Notes: generated by a model not told the origin, from the letters alone. A stretch of 64,000 bases of DNA from Aristolochia californica (GCA_029961685.1 JARWKL010000008.1:6264501-6328500); one strand, 5' to 3'. Shown: positions 1-11,918, counted from the stretch's first letter. A program made the numbers and translations.

Positions 1-452
1 GGCTCCTCTCTTGGTAATCTAGGAACTGTTGGGTTTAGAGGTGTGCTCTGTGATTCTTTAGGTGTCATTCTTGCATCCTCTACTGGGCCTCTAGACACGA
101 TGAATTCCACCACTGTTGAGCTCCAAGCTCTTAGGCATGGGCTGAAGATTTTCAGAGATCGCTTTGAAGGTCCTGCGTTCGTGGAAGGAGACACCTCGGT
201 TGTCATTTGCTGGAGCTCAGGGAAGAAAGACCCCCCGAGCACCTATTGCCTTGTTTTTTAAAAATTCAGGAACTGTGTTCCCCTATTTGTTCTTGGTCTC
301 ATGTCCCTTGTTCAGCAAATTGTTTAGTTGACTCCTTAGCCAAAGAGGGGGCCACCTTCAACCCTCATTATAAGGGGGCCCTCCTCTTAGGTCTGTTTCG
401 TTTTGATATCTGGGATTATTAGAGCATGAATTTATAAAAAAAAAAAAAAAAA
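1..452 (+). mobile_element. 3' end of a LINE (L1-type) with RNase H domain and poly-A tail
   Basis: Two overlapping reading frames (43-261 and 207-422) together read as the plant RVT_3-type RNase H domain that ends many plant L1 polyproteins. One frame holds the 'CDSLGVILASSTGPL' stretch and the acidic 'EGDTSVVICWSS' stretch; the other holds the C-terminal 'SANCLVDSLAKEGA' helix. The frames are joined by a frameshift near 235. A run of 17 A at 436-452, shortly after the stop, is the retroposed poly-A tail and marks the 3' end. The element starts before the window. It lies antisense to the OTU gene and, if that gene is intact, sits inside its third intron. It is not functional. Confidence 0.85.
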
Positions 453-639
453 CCAGTGGATACACTTTTGCAGTGGTGGAATTAGTATCACCAAGCAGTC
501 TCTAGTATGAGAGTAGAATGTGGCCATCATGATCCTAAACAAATGCTACCAAATCTAGAGGGGCCCAGGTTCCCATGAGAATTCACATCAAAATTCAAAA
601 TAAGATGGCCTCAGAAAGGCAGTCTAGGCCAAAAAAGTT

Positions 640-1320
640 TCAACTTGGTGTTGGTTACATGAGACGATTATTTTCCAATTCCTCTGTGTAATAGAACCAG
701 GAATATTTCAAAGCCATTCACTAGCTTGAAGCACTGAAATATCATATGTGTTGCTCTTCCATCACACAGCTGATCATACTCAACTTATTAGCAAAGGTCA
801 GTCATTCTGCTCTATCCATAAGAACCATGTGATGGCAGCAATTGTGATTCTCCATAACAGCAGCTCCAACACAGAGTGAAATAGTAGCTGCAAACAATAA
901 GGTCCAAGAGTGTGGCTGGTAGACAGTATCAAAGCCCAAAATGATAAAGGAAAAAAGAATCAAACCTTCAAGGCATGTAATGTTTTAGGGTGGTGCTAAC
1001 CACATGAGACAACTGTTTTCCAATTCTTCCCATAGTAGCCCCAGAAATTTCTTCAAAGTCATTCACTTGCTTGGACTACAACCATATCGTGTGAATTGTT
1101 CTTTTTGTCACATAGCCAATCATGCTCGACTTATTAGCAAAGATTTGGTCATTCGGCAGTGGCTGTAGGTACAATGTAATGGAACAATAGTGATTTTCCA
1201 CAATGGCAGCCCATACTTTCGGAGAATTAAATAGTAGCTGCTAGCAATGAGATCCAAGAGTGACTAGTAGATAGTAGTGAAGCCCAAAACGATTAAGGAA
1301 AGAGTTCCAAACCTATAGAG
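640..1320 (-). repeat. Diverged tandem duplication (~340-bp unit), probably LINE-derived
   Basis: Two direct copies, about 640-965 and 985-1320, align along their whole length. Shared anchors include 'catgagac', 'ttttccaattc', 'cttattagcaaag', 'aatagtagctgc' and 'agcccaaaa'. They differ by many substitutions and small indels, so the duplication is old. In frames broken by indels the minus strand gives pieces such as 'TWFLWIEQND' and 'RIFANK', which resemble the segment downstream of the zf-RVT domain in plant LINE reverse transcriptases. That protein assignment is tentative; the duplication itself is clear. Confidence 0.6.
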
Positions 1321-1439
1321 TAAAGATCAATGAAGTAGAGAATGATCAATCAATTCCTCAGCATTTCTTAGAATTTGCACGAGATGTTGACAACTTGTAT
1401 ACCTCTTTGTTGCAGCTGGTCACGAGTCAATATTTCTCC

Positions 1440-2550
1440 TTTCAGCATGCACCACATGGAAACTTTATCCTGGGTCCAACTGCCAAACGATCAAGGGATG
1501 GGGAAAGATCTCAGAGGGGTCATTATCAGTCTTCTGATAACATGAAGAGAAGGTAAACAGGTAAGATCAAAGACCAGTCCAGATAATCTTATCTTCCCAT
1601 GAGCCCCATTTACCCTTTCTGCCATGCCACAGAAGAAACTGTTAGCCACTTGCTTCTCCTGTGCCCTTTCTCTTGGGAGATCTGAACGTCAATTATAACC
1701 CGAATTGGATTCCATCTCTGCTTCCCTGAGGTCTTGCCCACCGCCTGCCAAATGCTTGCAGGGACCCCTGTCCCTGGTCTTGGAAAATTGATGATCTCAA
1801 CTTGCTCCACTTTCATCCCTTGAGGTCTTTGGCTAGAGCACGATCAAAGGAGATTCAATGCCAAGTTCAACTCTCAAGATAGAGTCATTGAAACTATCTC
1901 AGGAAATATTGCTACATGGCTCCATTCTCAAAAAGCCTTCTCCCCCTTCTCGAGATCTTCCATCAAAAACAATTGAAGATGTCTTGCCCAGCTCCACACT
2001 TCTTCGAAGCCCCCAATTATTTTTGAGTGGACCCCACTGCCTGTTGGTGTACTTAAGCTGAATTTTGACGGATCCTCTTTCGGCAACCCTGGCTTAGCTG
2101 GTTTTGGCGGAGTGGTTCGCGACTCCCTTGGGAACCAAATCGTTTCCTTCTCCGGCCCTCTCATTGTTGCGCATTCCACGATGGCCAAGCTTCAAAGCCT
2201 GCTTAATGGGCTTCACATTTTCGCGATCATTGCTCCAGTCCCATCCTCATTGAGGGAGACTCTAAGGTGGTGATTGGTTGGTGTGACAATTCCTCTGTGC
2301 CTCCGTGGCGCCATTGGGACGCCTTTTTTGAAATTATAGATATTGTCAATTTATTTGACTTTTTGGTCTCTCATCCCGAGATCAGCAAATTCTATGGCTA
2401 ATGTTTTAGCCAAGCAAGGAGCCTCCTCTTTTATCTCCATTTCTGAAATATTATGTTGGGAAGGTGGTTTGGCCTCGAACTGTGTTACATGTAACACCAG
2501 CCAGTTGCTCTCGCAATCTACCTCTCCCAATTGTACCTCACGGTAGTCTT
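1440..2550 (+). mobile_element. Decayed LINE remnant: zf-RVT plus RNase H
   Basis: Around 1605-1685 the plus strand reads as a zf-RVT zinc-binding motif (CPFCHATEETVSHLLLLCPF), typical of the region after the reverse transcriptase in plant L1 elements. At about 2045-2230 it reads as an RNase H domain beginning 'LKLNFDGSSFGNPG', including the first catalytic Asp. After a frameshift, the C-terminal 'RSANSMANVLAKQGA' segment follows at 2390-2435. Stops and frameshifts make it a pseudogene. It resembles the LINE at 1-452 but is a separate, more complete fragment. No poly-A tail or target duplication was found. Confidence 0.8.
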
Positions 2551-4137
2551 CAACAAACTTCTTCCCACCATTTCTCCAATCTCTCTCTCATTACTAACTA
2601 TTGAAAGGTTACTTATGAGCCCTCCACATCTAACAATTGTCACTAGTCCAGGGTATCTCTTTGTTAAAAACCTTCCCACCCTGCAAAAGATTATGTCTTT
2701 TTGCAGCTATTATTGTCCTAGAGAAGTTTCCCAATTTTCGAATTCTACAGCTGTGTTTCTACAGCATCCCTCTATGGTTGTCTTCTCAGCCACATCATAA
2801 CCTTGACACATCAATTAGAAAGTAGAGATGTTTCCATTTCTCTTTAAATTCTACAATGGTGGAAAAGACAAAATCAAATGTTGGCACTTAAGGCTCAGAG
2901 AAAGTCCTGGTAATTCTCATGTAACTTCTTGGACTACTATATCCATTTATTATCCTTCATACATATTTTATTATTTATTGTTTTTGTCTCAGATATATTG
3001 CTTTCCTTTTTCTTTTTATTTTGTCTTACTTTTCATCTATGCTTTCTTTTCTCATTTATTCCTCTATTTTGCCTCTGTATGTTACAGTTTTATTTTGATG
3101 TTTTACTTCTTAGCCCATTTCTGTTTTCTTTCTAGGCTCATAGTAATTTGAAATCTGTATAAGTTTGTTAAGCAGACAGACAATTGTTTGTTTATGCTGA
3201 GAGAAACCCATAAAGCTATACAAAGCCATTCTAAAAATTTTCACAATTCAATAGTTTAACAAAATTATCAACATATAAGAGGAGATGGACATCAACTTTT
3301 GCATCAAGGAAAAACGATCATTGGGATATACAATCTCCCATATCACATAAGGTTGCTGTGCGACCCATAGAGCATCCGCTACATATCAAATTCCTACCAT
3401 AACTCTCTTATACAATTTGGTCACGAACAGAGGCTCTTTCTTTCTTTTTAATATCTATGTATCTATCAGTATGCATGTTCAAATTTGTCTACAACTAACT
3501 TCATTTTTCTTCACTCAAGTTCATTGCTTACCTATGCTCAAAAGTGGTACAATTTAAGTCAGATTTACAAAAGGAAACAAAATTCCTTTCAGGTCAGAGT
3601 CATTGCCCCAACACCTAACCAGTCAGAGTCAAGAAATGCCCTTTGCTTAACAGGATAGAAACAAGAAGCTAAAAAAGTTGAACCCAATTTAACACTTCGA
3701 TACTCTTTCACAGAACTTTACCAAGACTAAAACATAAAAAACTCATCAACTTTATATATCATGTTCCTGATTCATATAGGCAAATGTATGAGAATAGACA
3801 ATGTGCAGGTTGAGCATTTCCAATGCAGCCACATACCTAGTAACCAATCTCAACCCACATAAACTCACATGTTATGGGTCTTTTGGGTAGCATGTGTTTG
3901 TATAACAAATATTCCACAAAAAAAGGAAAAAGGAAAAAGAAAAAAATATATTAGACAAGTATAGCCAGAGCTTAGCTACTGCATATTCAAAGCAGTGTGC
4001 CTTGAAAACCCTATTGTTTAGCTTGAAGGAAAAAAGAGACGTTTTAACAAAAAGATGGTTCTGAGTTGAAATTTTAAGTTTTCCAAGATTACTTTTTCTA
4101 GAAGGCATATGAACAACTCAAAGACGCTAAAACTTAC
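2551..4137 (-). other. AT-rich non-coding stretch, presumed intron of the OTU gene
   Basis: From the donor site at 4137 down to the LINE remnant I find no coding exon on either strand. The short ORFs here are low-complexity T-rich translations without family resemblance. It is annotated as intron because the gene's second coding exon ends at a GTAAGT donor at 4137. It could instead be post-truncation flanking DNA. Confidence 0.5.
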
Positions 4138-4733
4138 AGCAACAGGAACCATCTGATTCAACCTCTTGCCCACTTCTCCATCCAATGCTGAAAATTCATC
4201 TGGCAGCTCCAATGAGGCAGACCATTCTACACCAGCGTAAGGGTTTTCTCCAGGACTGGAGTCTGAACTTGAGGACCCCACATCATCCCCTTCCTCCTGC
4301 CCACCATCATACCCTGCATCAATCAAGTATACAATCACAAACAAAAATTGGGTAAGCCCAATAAATTCATCAGCAAACTGACTAGGAAAATATCTCCCAA
4401 ACCTGCAGTGTAATTTCTTGGAGATGGGTCAAACCAATCCTGCGCAAGAATGGAAGCTTGCAAGTGCATCTCACCCACATTAGAAGACCCAGATGCTTCT
4501 GCAACTGCAAGATGTGAAAATTCCTCTTGAAGAGCATGGGCAAGGATCTCATCATTCTCTATAGTCAGTTGCTCTGAGCTAAAAGGGTATTCTCTTGCAT
4601 ACTCTTCATCATGATAGTTCGAATCTTGTTGAGTGATGGTACCACAATAAGCAGAATTTGAGAATGGATCAGCACCTTCAAGAAGGTTAAGGCCCCACTG
4701 CACAACATCAGGATCTTGCTCATATGTGATCAT
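4138..4733 (-). CDS. OTU-family ubiquitin thioesterase, first two coding exons
   Basis: Coding exon 1 runs 4733-4403 and coding exon 2 runs 4313-4138. The splice sites are CTGCAG|GT at 4403/4402, TGATGCAG|G at 4314/4313 and GCT|GTAAGT at 4138/4137; phase is kept. The roughly 169 visible residues start 'MITYEQDPDV', contain 'NDEILAHALQEEFSHLAVAEASG' and 'HLQASILAQDW', and end 'LDGEVGKRLNQMVPVA'. This is the conserved N-terminal region of plant OTU-domain cysteine proteases of the Arabidopsis OTU9-12 group, which cleave ubiquitin chains. The catalytic Asp-Gly-Asn-Cys and His segments are absent from the window: they lie beyond a large third intron before position 1, or have been lost. Both exons are free of stops, so the gene may be alive. 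Confidence 0.85.
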
Positions 4734-5357
4734 GACTTAACAAAACTATCTCCTCCAGGCTATGTAAAAAATATTCTGATGAAGAATCCAATAATATTAG
4801 TAGGAAAATCTTCAGTAGTTCACCTGATATGATAATAAGAATATATTATTAAAAACCAAAAGAAGGCCAACTACAGTCCTCGTACTCTGATAAATCCAAC
4901 AATGATTTTCAACAAATTAACAAGGTAAGACCATTTTCTTCGTAATTACGGGCATTAGAAGCCTACTACTATCAACAAAATGCAAATTAACCAAGGGAAA
5001 ATAAAGATTCACTTCACAAGCTTGAGTATGATCCACAAAATACAGCAAAGTTTTGCTCCTCTTTGCTGTTGGTGGTGTTATGATCATGAAAGACTTAAAT
5101 AACGAATAGCCTAGCACCAGAAACATCACAAATGTTCCAGTCAAATATGTCAAAATGGCACATTCGCGTCATCTCCTTTCATCTGAAAGCAAAACCATGC
5201 TAATGATATGATGGACTTACTCCGAAACTCCAAACAATAGGTTAATCAACCTTTACAAATGGAACTATTAATGACTTAACAAGTATGATCTCGATACAAA
5301 GAACATCGTGAAGAGCTAAAATGGCACAAAAAAAATAAAACACAATTCCATCTGCAG

Positions 5358-5812
5358 TGTTGAATTTAGGACCCCATGATTGAAACCTCGAGCAAGATGA
5401 GAGAGGGAGAAGAAAAAATGCAAAGAGAGAGAGAGAGAGAGAGAGAGCTTGGGTAAAGAGGAAAGAAGATAAAAGAGAGAAAAAAAGTTTAGGCTAGAGA
5501 AAGATTCTTCACGAGTTGAGAAGTGGAGAGCTTGATTGAACCCTTCAACCAAGACCCCTATTTATACTATTTTCATTATATATTTAGAGATAAGATAGGA
5601 TCTCTAATATCACTGATTACATCAATCATGATTATCCAAATCTACATAAATTAAGGGAAGATAAATCGATTACATTAATCAAGGAAGATTGCCAAATCTT
5701 CCAACTCATGTGGTAAGGATGCCAGCTCGTGTGATGACTCATCATACCACCTCACGTGATCATGGTGGGTCCCACTAGCTCGTGTAATCATAGTGGCTCC
5801 CACCTTATAACA
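5358..5812 (-). repeat. 3' LTR of copia A
   Basis: This 455-bp LTR reads TGTTATAAGG... to ...TTCAACA on the minus strand. It contains a (GA)n tract at 5419-5447 and a TATA-like segment. The polypurine tract CTTGAGGGGGAG lies directly upstream of it at 5813-5824. Confidence 0.93.
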
Positions 5813-5949
5813 CTCCCCCTCAAGCTGGGGGTGAGAAAACATCGTAAATGCCTAGCTTGCTACAGATGGTGGACAAGATCTTATGAGTGACTGCTTTGGT
5901 GAGAATGTTTGTAACTTGCCCTTGTGAGGATATATGTTTTAGAGATAAT

Positions 5950-7180
5950 ATGCCAGCATGAAATTTCTCTCATATGAAATGACAATCTACTTCAATGTGC
6001 TTTGTTCTCTCATGGAAGACCAGATTTGAGGTGATATGTATTGCCACTTGATTATCGCAATGTAGATCCATAGAGGCTTCTTTATAGAATCTCAGTTTAG
6101 TGAGAAGGGATCTGATTCATAGAAGCTCACTAACTGTTCATGCCATGGCCCTGTATTCTACTTCTGCATTAGACCTTGCAACTACATTCTACTTCTTTCT
6201 TCTCCATGTAACCAAGTTCCCTCCAACCATTGTACAATATCCCGAAGTAGATTTTCTATCATCCGAGGATCCGGCCCAGTTTGCATCTAAGAATCCTTTT
6301 ATGTTGAAGTGACAATGGTTCTTATAGAGAAGCTCTCTTCCTGGAGCTCCTTTCAAATATCGCAATATTCTTTCAAGTGCATATGATATATCCGGCCTTG
6401 TTACATAGAGATAAATGAGTTTCCCCACAAGTCTTTGATATTTTTCGATATTCACATCTTCTCCAGTGCCTACAGTTAATTTTGTATTGGAATCCATTGG
6501 GGTTTCTGTTGGTCTACACTCCATCATTCTTATCTACTCCACTAGATCAAGGACATACTTCCTTTGAGATAGTATAATCCCATATTTGGATTGTAATACT
6601 TCAATACCCAGAAAGTATTTAAGTAGTCCAAGATCTTTTGTCTTGAATTATTCACATATTTTTTCTTTGGTTTCCTAAATACCCTCGGGATCGCTACCGA
6701 TTAAGACACTATCATCAACATATACGGCCAAAATCACTTTGCATTTAGGTGTGTCTTTAAGAAATATGAAGTGATCTACAAAACATCTGTGAAATCCGGC
6801 CAGTATGAGTGCTTGGCTAAACTTATCAAACCATGCACGAGGAGACTGTTTCAGACCATAAAGGGATTTCTTCAATCAACATACCGACTCTCCCTCAACC
6901 ACAAATCCAGGTGGTTGTTGCATAAAAATTTCTTCCTTTATATACCCATTGAGAAAAACATTTTTCACTTCAAGTTGATAGACCGACTGGGAAGAATTAG
7001 CAGTAAGAGATAATAAAATACGTACCGAGTTTATTTTGGTCACCGGAGAGAATGTTTCCTCATAATCGATCCCATAACACTGTGTATAGCCTTTATCAAC
7101 GAGGCGGGCATTAAGGCGAGCAACTGACCCATCCAGATTGTGTTTAATAGTAAAAACCTACTTATAGCCTACAGGTTTTT
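5950..7180 (-). pseudogene. Copia A reverse transcriptase and RNase H remnant
   Basis: The minus strand shows 'KKSLYGLKQSPRAWF' and the polymerase box 'VYVDD' (6675-6875), followed by an RNase H region with 'DANWAGSSDDRKSTSGYC' (6189-6527). The polymerase Asp pair is kept, but stops and frames split the protein at about 6660, 6900 and 7010. Compared with copies C and D, about 20 codons are missing between the reverse transcriptase end and RNase H (after 'PDISYA'). This domain pair copied element RNA to DNA; it is dead here. Confidence 0.9.
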
Positions 7181-7474
7181 TATCTGATGGAAAAGGAACT
7201 AGAGCCCATGTCTAATTCTCATAGAGTGTCTGCATTTCTTTGTCCATGGCCGCCTTCCACGCTGGATGTTTCAGAACCTCCTGATAGGACTGTGGGACTG
7301 AGATGGAGGAAATAGACAAAAGAAATTGACAACATGAAGAGGATAAACGATGGTGAGACACAAAATTGGATATGGGGTGAGAAGTAGAGGGCCTAGTGCA
7401 AGTTCTGGGTTATTTTCTTAAAGCAATGGGTCGAGTATCATATTGTGGTCCAAAAAGAACAAGAGAAGATGTAC

Positions 7475-8652
7475 TTACCTCGATGGGATCTGCAAACTCC
7501 ACAAGTGTGGTGTCAGCCAGCACTTTAGGGGGTTGAACAGTTTCCGTAGCACGGGGCACAACGGTAGAGGAGAGGCTGGTACTGAAGAGAAACCTGGAGG
7601 AGTATTGTCAGAGTAGTATGAAGAGTCTTCAAAAAAGTTTACATCCCTAGACACAAGTAACCTTGGAAAGTGGGATTGTAGCAAATATAACACTTCTGCG
7701 TGCAAGAGTATCCTAAGAAGATACACTTGACATATTTTGGATCAAGTTTACTGTGTTGTGGGGAGGTAATATGAAAAAAGCATGTACAACCGAAGACTTT
7801 CAAGGGAAGCAAAAAATGATCACCATGTAGAAACAATAAAGAATATGGGGATTTATGACCGAGAATGGAAAAAGGTAGCCTATTTATAATAAAGCATGAA
7901 GTAAGGATGGCATGCGGCCAATAAAAGTATGGGACTTTAATGGTATACAATAAGCTACAAGTTACCTCAAGAAGGTGACGGTTATTCCGTTTTGCTACAC
8001 CATTCTGTTGGTGGGTGTAGGCACAAGATGTTTGATGGATAATGTCATTTTCTTGAAAAATAGCCAAGATTTCTAGAAGTATATTCTTTGGCATTATCAA
8101 ACCGAAGTACTTTGATTTTCTGACCAAATTGAGTGACAACCATAGCATGAAAGGATTTAAATATGGATGGTATTTCATATCGCTCTTTGAAAAAAATAGC
8201 CATGTGGTACGAATAAAATCATCAATAAAGGTAATAAAGTACTTGACTCGGGAAATGTTTGAGACACTCAAGGGTCTCCATACATATGTGTGGATCAATA
8301 AAAAAGGAGCAACACTTTTAAGTTCTGGACGAGGTAAGTATGTGGTCCTCTGGTGTTTGCTCAGTTGACAGACTTCACAATTTAAATTTGACCTATCATT
8401 AAAGGTAGAGAAAAGAAGATGAAGAGATTGTGCAAATGGATGTCCCAACCGATTGTGTCATAGACTTGTTTCAGTTTCCTTGGTTGAGACGGCATTTATT
8501 TTAGGCACATCTAGGTAGTAGAGCCCTCCTTGTTCACAGCCTCCACCAATCACCTGCTTCATTATAAGACCCTGAAACACACAAGAAGTAGGTGAGAAGG
8601 TAATTGAGCAATTAAAATGTTGTGTTATCTGACTAACAAATAAAAGATTCAA
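7475..8652 (-). pseudogene. Copia A GAG-pre-integrase and integrase remnant
   Basis: The largest open piece (7639-8448, 269 aa) contains the zinc-binding 'CEVCQLSKH', the core segment 'FITFIDDFIRTTWLF' with the first catalytic Asp, and 'QNGVAKRNNR', where the expected catalytic Glu of the 'QNGVAER' box reads Lys. The second catalytic Asp region is also degraded. The C-terminal part ('FLGYS') follows at 7640-7760, and 7475-7726 in another frame holds the linker to reverse transcriptase. Integrase inserts the cDNA into the host chromosome; this copy should be inactive. Confidence 0.88.
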
Positions 8653-8769
8653 GGGAAAGGTAAGAACAAAAAGAGTATCTGTGAGCGGAAGTGATGGTGT
8701 AACAGAGGTGGATCCTTTCCCGAAAACTTTAGTTTGGGAGCAAATCAGCTATGGTAACAAGTTTATTCG

Positions 8770-9875
8770 AGAGACAAGGAGAAACTGAGTGGAGAAGATT
8801 TTTGTTACCTATGAGATGCTCGAAGGCCCCTGAGTCAATTATTTAGGATGAAGAGGAGGAAGTGGCAGAGAGCATACCTGAAGCGGTGGTGGCAGTAACA
8901 GTTGAGGAGGAATTTGGAGGAGAGACCATCAGTGTTTTCATTTTCTGGAATAAGTCATATTCATCATCAGTAAGGGTTTTCTTTTCTGTTGATGAGGTAG
9001 ACTGGTCCTCCTTTGTATCACTTACTGAGGCTTGATTAGCCTTAACCCAATCTGGTATGCCATGGATTTTAAAACACTGGTCTATAGTGTGGCCATTTTT
9101 CTCACAATGGGTGCATTCCCTGCCGTTTGTTCTGACAAAACCATTCCTTCCACTTTTTCCTCGTCCTCCTCTATAATTTCTTCCACGGCCTCGGCCACGG
9201 TCGGTTGATGTTCCCTTATGCCCAGAGTACATGGCGGATGACACTTTTGTAGGAGAAGGAGAAGAAGAGTCTGAAATGCGGAGTAATGTGACACACACAT
9301 CATCAAAGATGGGAATAGCAGAGGCGTTAAAGAGTTGACTTTTAGCAACTTCGAGATATGGCTTAATGTTTGCTAGGCAAATGGCAGTGGCTAAGGCTTC
9401 CTTCTGCTGGTCTTGGATAGGGACATCGGTGGAGGTAGGCTGAGCTAGCTTCCATTCTTGAAGAAGACCTCTAAAACAAGCCAAATATTCATGGATATTT
9501 TCTCCTTGTTTAGTGTTGAACATTCGTTGCAGAATATCATAATCTGTGTAAGTTGTCAGAGCTAGAGTACAACTTAGCACATGTCTCCCAAATTCGTTTG
9601 GCAGTATCGAGATGAATAACATTGTTGGAGACAGGTTTTTCCATGCTTTTGATGAGCCAACTAATTACCAAAGTGTCATTTTTTAACCACTTAGCATAAG
9701 CAATATCTTCTTCATCAATGGGCGGCCCAAGTTTGGTGAAGTGACCAAGTAGATCCCTTGTTATAAGTAACCATTGAACCGATGTGGACTAGCTCAAGAA
9801 ATTTGATATCCCTCGCAAGGGTATGGTAGTAATCTTGAGAATATCATTCTTTTTACCTATGTATTCTTCAGCCAT
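8770..9875 (-). pseudogene. Copia A gag with CCHC zinc knuckle and protease start
   Basis: A gag start codon is at 9875. The C-terminal two thirds is open at 8843-9622. It holds a UBN2-type gag region, a Gly/Arg-rich segment and one CX2CX4HX4C knuckle (CTHCEKNGHTIDQC, about 9065-9115). A frameshift near 9620 separates it from the N-terminus. The protease start 'IIDSGA' follows at about 8845, but the Trp before it is a stop. Gag packages element RNA. Confidence 0.88.
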
Positions 9876-10918
9876 AAGAGGCAATTCAAGGGTCATAATG
9901 TACTCAAATGTGAAGTAGCCTAAGTAAACTGCATGGAGATTCAAGACCAGCCAAGGCTAGCTTAGGTAGATGGGAGAAAAACCCGAGCTTATCAAGTCTT
10001 TAGGCAAGGAGGGAACCCTCTTAGGCTAGTCAACTTGCTAGCCAAAAATTTATATAATTAATTCTCTAGTATTCCTTGTAGAGAATAGCAAAAATCAATC
10101 AATAAGCATGAGATTAAGAAAGGTAAGGTAGCAATTCTGAATTAGATCTTTCCAAGATCAGTCCAAAACTATATTTGACTCCAGCTTGGGATAAACCAGT
10201 ATATATTTAGTTTATCATGAATTAGGCAAGATATAATTAATCAAAAATAAACAAAATCATGCCTAATCAAAAAAATATTGTAAGATCTTCAAAAACAACA
10301 ATCTTTCTTCAGATAGATTGGCATCAACTAGCCACTTCCTTTCTTATTTTGTGTTTGATTCCTTTTATATTAAACACTATATTTGATGCTTGATTTCCAA
10401 GAACAATCAGCCACCTCGTGGCTCTCAAAAAATTCTCCAAAAAATCCCAAAACCGAGTAGAGTTTCTTCAAACAACTCGGTTAATGGAGAAATTTAGCAT
10501 ATAAGCTAAGTAATTAGATTTCTGAAATCCAATGGATAAAAAAACACTCATAATAGGCTCAAGAACAATTTTCTTCATCAGGAAAATCTTGTTCCCACAA
10601 AATTATAACAGTTTATGCAGAAAATCTCTACATAAACCGATTTTCATCCAAGAACTTGCAAACCGACAAAACTGCCTTGGAAAACTTCTTCTAAGCCAAG
10701 ATGCATAAATCTCAATAATTTCATAAGATGAAGACAAAAATAAAATCATCTCTGAACCATCTTCTAAAGATCCGAAAACCAAAAACATGAAGCAACAGTA
10801 ACAAGAATGAAAAACTTATCTCACAAACTTCAAACTTGCTTCACAAAGAGCCTTCTATGAGTAACTTTGATCATAACTTCTTAGAGCATTCTTTTGACGT
10901 GGGGATCCTAAATTTGAT

Positions 10919-11359
10919 GCTCTAATACCATGTTGAATTTAGGACTCTATGATTGAAACCTCGAGTAAGATGAGAGAGGGAGAAGAAAAAGAACAAATAC
11001 AGAGAGAGAGCTCGGGTAGAGAGGAGGGAAGATAGAGAGAAAAAAAGTTTAGGCTAGAGAGAGATTCTTCACGAGTTGAGAAATGGAGAGCTTAATTGAG
11101 CCCTTCAACCAATACCCCTATTTATACCATTTTCATTACATATTTAGAGATAAGATAAGATTTCTAATATCACTAATTACATCAATCATGATTATCCAAA
11201 TCTACATAAATCAAGGGAAAATAAATCGATTACATTAATCAAGGAAGATTGCCTTCCAACTCATGTGATAAGGATGTCAGCTCATGTGATGACTCATCAT
11301 GCCACCTCACATGGTGGGTCCCACCAGCTTATGATCATGGTAGGTCCCACCTTGTAACA
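10919..11359 (-). repeat. 5' LTR of copia A with primer-binding site
   Basis: The LTR is 10931-11359 (429 bp), 26 bp shorter than its partner, mainly from the (GA)n tract. The primer-binding site at 10919-10930 reads TGGTATTAGAGC, one base from the standard complement of initiator-Met tRNA. The leader between here and gag (9876-10918) has no supported coding content. Confidence 0.93.
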
Positions 11360-11680
11360 TGCAGGAGGTTAAAATCACTAAATTCCTACTTTACGCTATG
11401 AATCATCCAAAGAAGGCTATAGAAAAGGCAATCACGACAAAAATGAGATGCAAAAAATACTTCCAAATATAAATTTCTGCACAAAGTTTAACAGACAAAA
11501 GTTAATGCCAATTCCTGCAAGACTTAATTGGTACAAAAATTCATCTATTGAAAATTGTAAACCAAAATCTCCTCCGAAAGAAAACAGAGACAGAAAAGCC
11601 ATATCGTAGGAACCGAGTTCATTTCCCATGATCTAAATGCCATAAATTAATGATCGAACAAAATTCAACAAGATACATAC

Positions 11681-11895
11681 CTCCCGTACTCCGTACGTTG
11701 ACAAGAAGCCTCCGAACTCTCTTCCTTCGGCAGGAACGATCGATCGGGACGAAATTTCGAGAAAATCAAACAACTCAAAATTCAAGAAAAAGAAATTGAA
11801 GAGCCAACGATCTTAATACAGAAAGAGTGGCTTCGAGACGTCACATATGAAGAAGGCAGATAATGAGAGGAGGATTTTGTGGAAGCGAAAAAGTT
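11681..11895 (-). other. Predicted non-coding first exon (5'UTR) of the OTU gene
   Basis: This lies between the TATA box at about 11923 and a strong donor at 11681/11680. It is more GC-rich than its surroundings. It contains a minimal start-stop ATGTGA at about 11844-11849. The upstream limit is estimated at about 30 bp downstream of the TATA box. It is inferred, with no transcript evidence. Confidence 0.6.
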
Positions 11896-11918
11896 CCAAC
11901 CACGCTCACGTCCCACTC

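Larger units (their letters stand above)
5358..11359 (-). mobile_element. Copia LTR retrotransposon A, complete boundaries
   Basis: The 6,002-bp element has TG...CA ends, two LTRs, a tRNA-iMet primer-binding site, a polypurine tract and a perfect 5-bp target duplication tgcag at 5353-5357 and 11360-11364. Gene order on the minus strand is gag, protease, integrase, reverse transcriptase, RNase H, the Ty1/copia order. It has the same transcriptional sense as the OTU gene whose intron holds it. Coding regions carry many stops and frameshifts, so it is not autonomous. Elements B, C, D and the solo LTR at 25402-26042 belong to the same family or close relatives. Confidence 0.95.
4760..11680 (-). 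other. 5'UTR intron of the OTU gene, carrying copia element A
   Basis: The donor is GGGAG|GTATGT at 11681/11680 and the likely acceptor is TTTTTTACATAG| at 4760, 26 bases before the start codon. The intron is about 6.9 kb, of which 6,007 bases are element A plus one copy of its target duplication, so the ancestral intron was about 0.9 kb. The parts outside A (4760-5352 and 11365-11680) have no coding potential. The donor is inferred from sequence, without transcript support. Confidence 0.65.

Noticed and set aside
2828..3151. Phe/Tyr-rich 107-codon ORF resembling a membrane protein
   Set aside because: T-rich intronic sequence; hydrophobicity comes from composition and no family or start context supports it.
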